From a virus, in the IMG/VR virus record IMGVR_UViG_3300009024_000043, positions 1-33,534 of that record: a stretch of 33,534 bases of DNA, one strand, 5' to 3'. The notes under the pieces are model-generated. The model made no database searches, was not told where the DNA came from, and saw only the letters and a program-made list of their open reading frames with translations. How positions within the stretch are numbered: position 1 is the first letter of the stretch; every line of letters starts with the position of its first letter. A program made the position numbers and the translations under genes. Positions 32,769-33,534 of this stretch are shown here, piece by piece.

Positions 32769-33534
32769 CAGGTACTCGAAATATTGATATTTCAACAGGA
32801 ACAGAAATATTATTCAATGGAGGCCCTGTTAAAATTCATGAAGATATAAGCTCTGTTTTAGAAAAATTATACTTAGAGGCTCCGGAAGCAATTGAGATGC
32901 TCTCTAGATCAATGCTTCTAGAGGATACTTCAATTGGAGGTCATCGTATAATGTTTGGAGTAGAACAAGGTACTCATACTCCTTTCATACAAAGTCGCAA
33001 TGGAGCAACAGGTTTTTCAGGAACTATAGATTTAGCACAAGGAGCATTTCCGTATTATTTAACTGCTAATAGAACATGGCGCATGCCTGATGAAAACGGA
33101 ACAGTAATGGTTGGAGAAGCATTTAATACATTAGTTGCAAATCCTACTTCTTCGGAGGACGGGTACTCTTTAGTCTGGAATAATTCAGCAAGCGAATTTA
33201 CTCTAGCAGCAACGTCTATTGGAGCACAAGGCGCAACTGGTATTCAGGGAATAATGGGAAGTCAAGGCGCAACTGGTATTCAGGGAATAATGGGAAGTCA
33301 AGGTACAACTGGTACTAATGGAGCTCAAGGTACTACAGGTGCTAATGGTTCTCAAGGTACAACTGGTACTAATGGAGCTCAAGGTACAACTGGTACTAAT
33401 GGAGCTCAAGGTACTACAGGTGCTAATGGAGCTCAAGGTACAACTGGTACTAATGGAGCTCAAGGTACAACTGGTACTAACGGAAGTCAAGGTACTCAAG
33501 GTACTAACGGAAGTCAAGGTACTCAAGGTACTAA
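32570..33534 (+). CDS. Fibre protein with collagen-like repeat, 3' end outside window
   Basis: A 321-codon partial gene starting [20 protein letters not shown], paralogous to the 821-aa fibre up to about residue 205 (including [20 protein letters not shown]). Instead of the same shaft it switches to a collagen-like Gly-x-y repeat from about residue 218: [15 protein letters not shown], then repeated GTTGTNGAQ units to the window edge. Phage collagen-like regions form triple-helical stalks in fibres. The reading frame is open to the last base, so the tip is not visible. Paralogy suggests two fibres with a common base but different shafts. Confidence 0.88.
   Translation, partial: MPIKTTRKYINLSVDRLTIGNGAFTLPITDGSLGQILATDGAGNVTWENASGASQSLEDTLIIGNTTGTRNIDISTGTEILFNGGPVKIHEDISSVLEKLYLEAPEAIEMLSRSMLLEDTSIGGHRIMFGVEQGTHTPFIQSRNGATGFSGTIDLAQGAFPYYLTANRTWRMPDENGTVMVGEAFNTLVANPTSSEDGYSLVWNNSASEFTLAATSIGAQGATGIQGIMGSQGATGIQGIMGSQGTTGTNGAQGTTGANGSQGTTGTNGAQGTTGTNGAQGTTGANGAQGTTGTNGAQGTTGTNGSQGTQGTNGSQGTQGT
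33227..33298 (+). repeat. Two exact 36-base repeats
   Basis: The unit at 33227-33262 is repeated exactly at 33263-33298; it encodes 12 residues of the collagen-like region ([12 protein letters not shown]). Confidence 0.9.
33299..33534 (+). repeat. Collagen-like tandem array of 27-base units
   Basis: Eight full units of 27 bases (33299-33514) and a partial ninth encode 9-residue blocks, mostly QGTTGTNGA. Units differ by a few bases, with two alternating types (acaactggtact and actacaggtgct). The last full unit and the partial one change to QGTQGTNGS. The window ends inside the array. Confidence 0.9.

Noticed and set aside
33203-33526. Open frame on the minus strand opposite the collagen-like repeat, encoding a Ser/Thr/Cys repeat
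   Set aside because: It is only the mirror of the 27-base and 36-base repeats, has no promoter-like element and overlaps a clear gene on the other strand.
33227-33534. Possible CRISPR array
   Set aside because: The units are contiguous with no unique spacers and encode a Gly-x-y collagen-like protein.

Overview
The window looks like the virion-structure region of an AT-rich, T4-like (contractile-tailed) bacteriophage, probably infecting a member of the Bacteroidota. T4-type signs: a gp17-like large terminase with a likely small subunit next to it, a gp6-like baseplate wedge protein, a gp26-like baseplate hub protein, a T4 alpha-glucosyltransferase homologue, and a recurring late-promoter-like element. 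The host guess rests on a DUF3127 protein (a family common in Bacteroidota), a DUF6808-like protein, and the lack of Shine-Dalgarno sequences. I saw no tRNA, CRISPR array, integrase or insertion sequence.

Layout. (1) 35-3858, plus strand: four genes. Three of them (a DUF5824-like protein, a NUDIX hydrolase and a three-domain peptidoglycan hydrolase) begin with short sequences resembling the T4 capsid-targeting signal, which the prohead protease removes. (2) 3865-7815, minus: a hydrophobic protein with a pre-toxin-like core, then a small cluster of DNA-metabolism type: a 43-aa gene, DUF6378, alpha-glucosyltransferase with a clamp-binding-like tail, and an OB-fold DUF3127 protein with an SSB-like tip. 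A terminator separates this cluster from the next unit. (3) 7914-15850, minus: structural genes (gp26-like hub, small partner, disordered protein, two coiled-coil or membrane proteins, two large unknown proteins). The last of these appears to continue into a KOW-like frame through a -1 shift at nine A residues. (4) 15939-16748: a lone plus-strand gene. (5) 16745-21866, minus: one long operon starting with a small protein and an ECF-like sigma factor, then three membrane proteins, a Cys-rich protein, two paralogous surface-type proteins (one with an inserted lamin-tail-like domain) and an unknown protein. (6) 21920-26521, minus: terL, probable terS, a small protein and gp6. (7) 26585-33534, plus: a small protein, a degenerate amidoligase-like protein with a pentapeptide-like tail, and three fibre-type genes. 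The last fibre gene runs off the window inside a collagen-like repeat.

How it may work together. A 9-base element close to AGATAAATA lies 20-32 bases upstream of the start codon of twelve genes, nearly all leading structural genes, and resembles the T4 late promoter TATAAATA. A different, host-like element (GTATAATAT) precedes the sigma-factor operon and the glucosyltransferase cluster. I infer that host polymerase makes the sigma factor and DNA-modifying enzymes first, and the phage sigma factor then turns on the structural genes. The glucosyltransferase implies glucosylated modified bases in the phage DNA. The capsid-targeted proteins may be injected with that DNA, as in T4.
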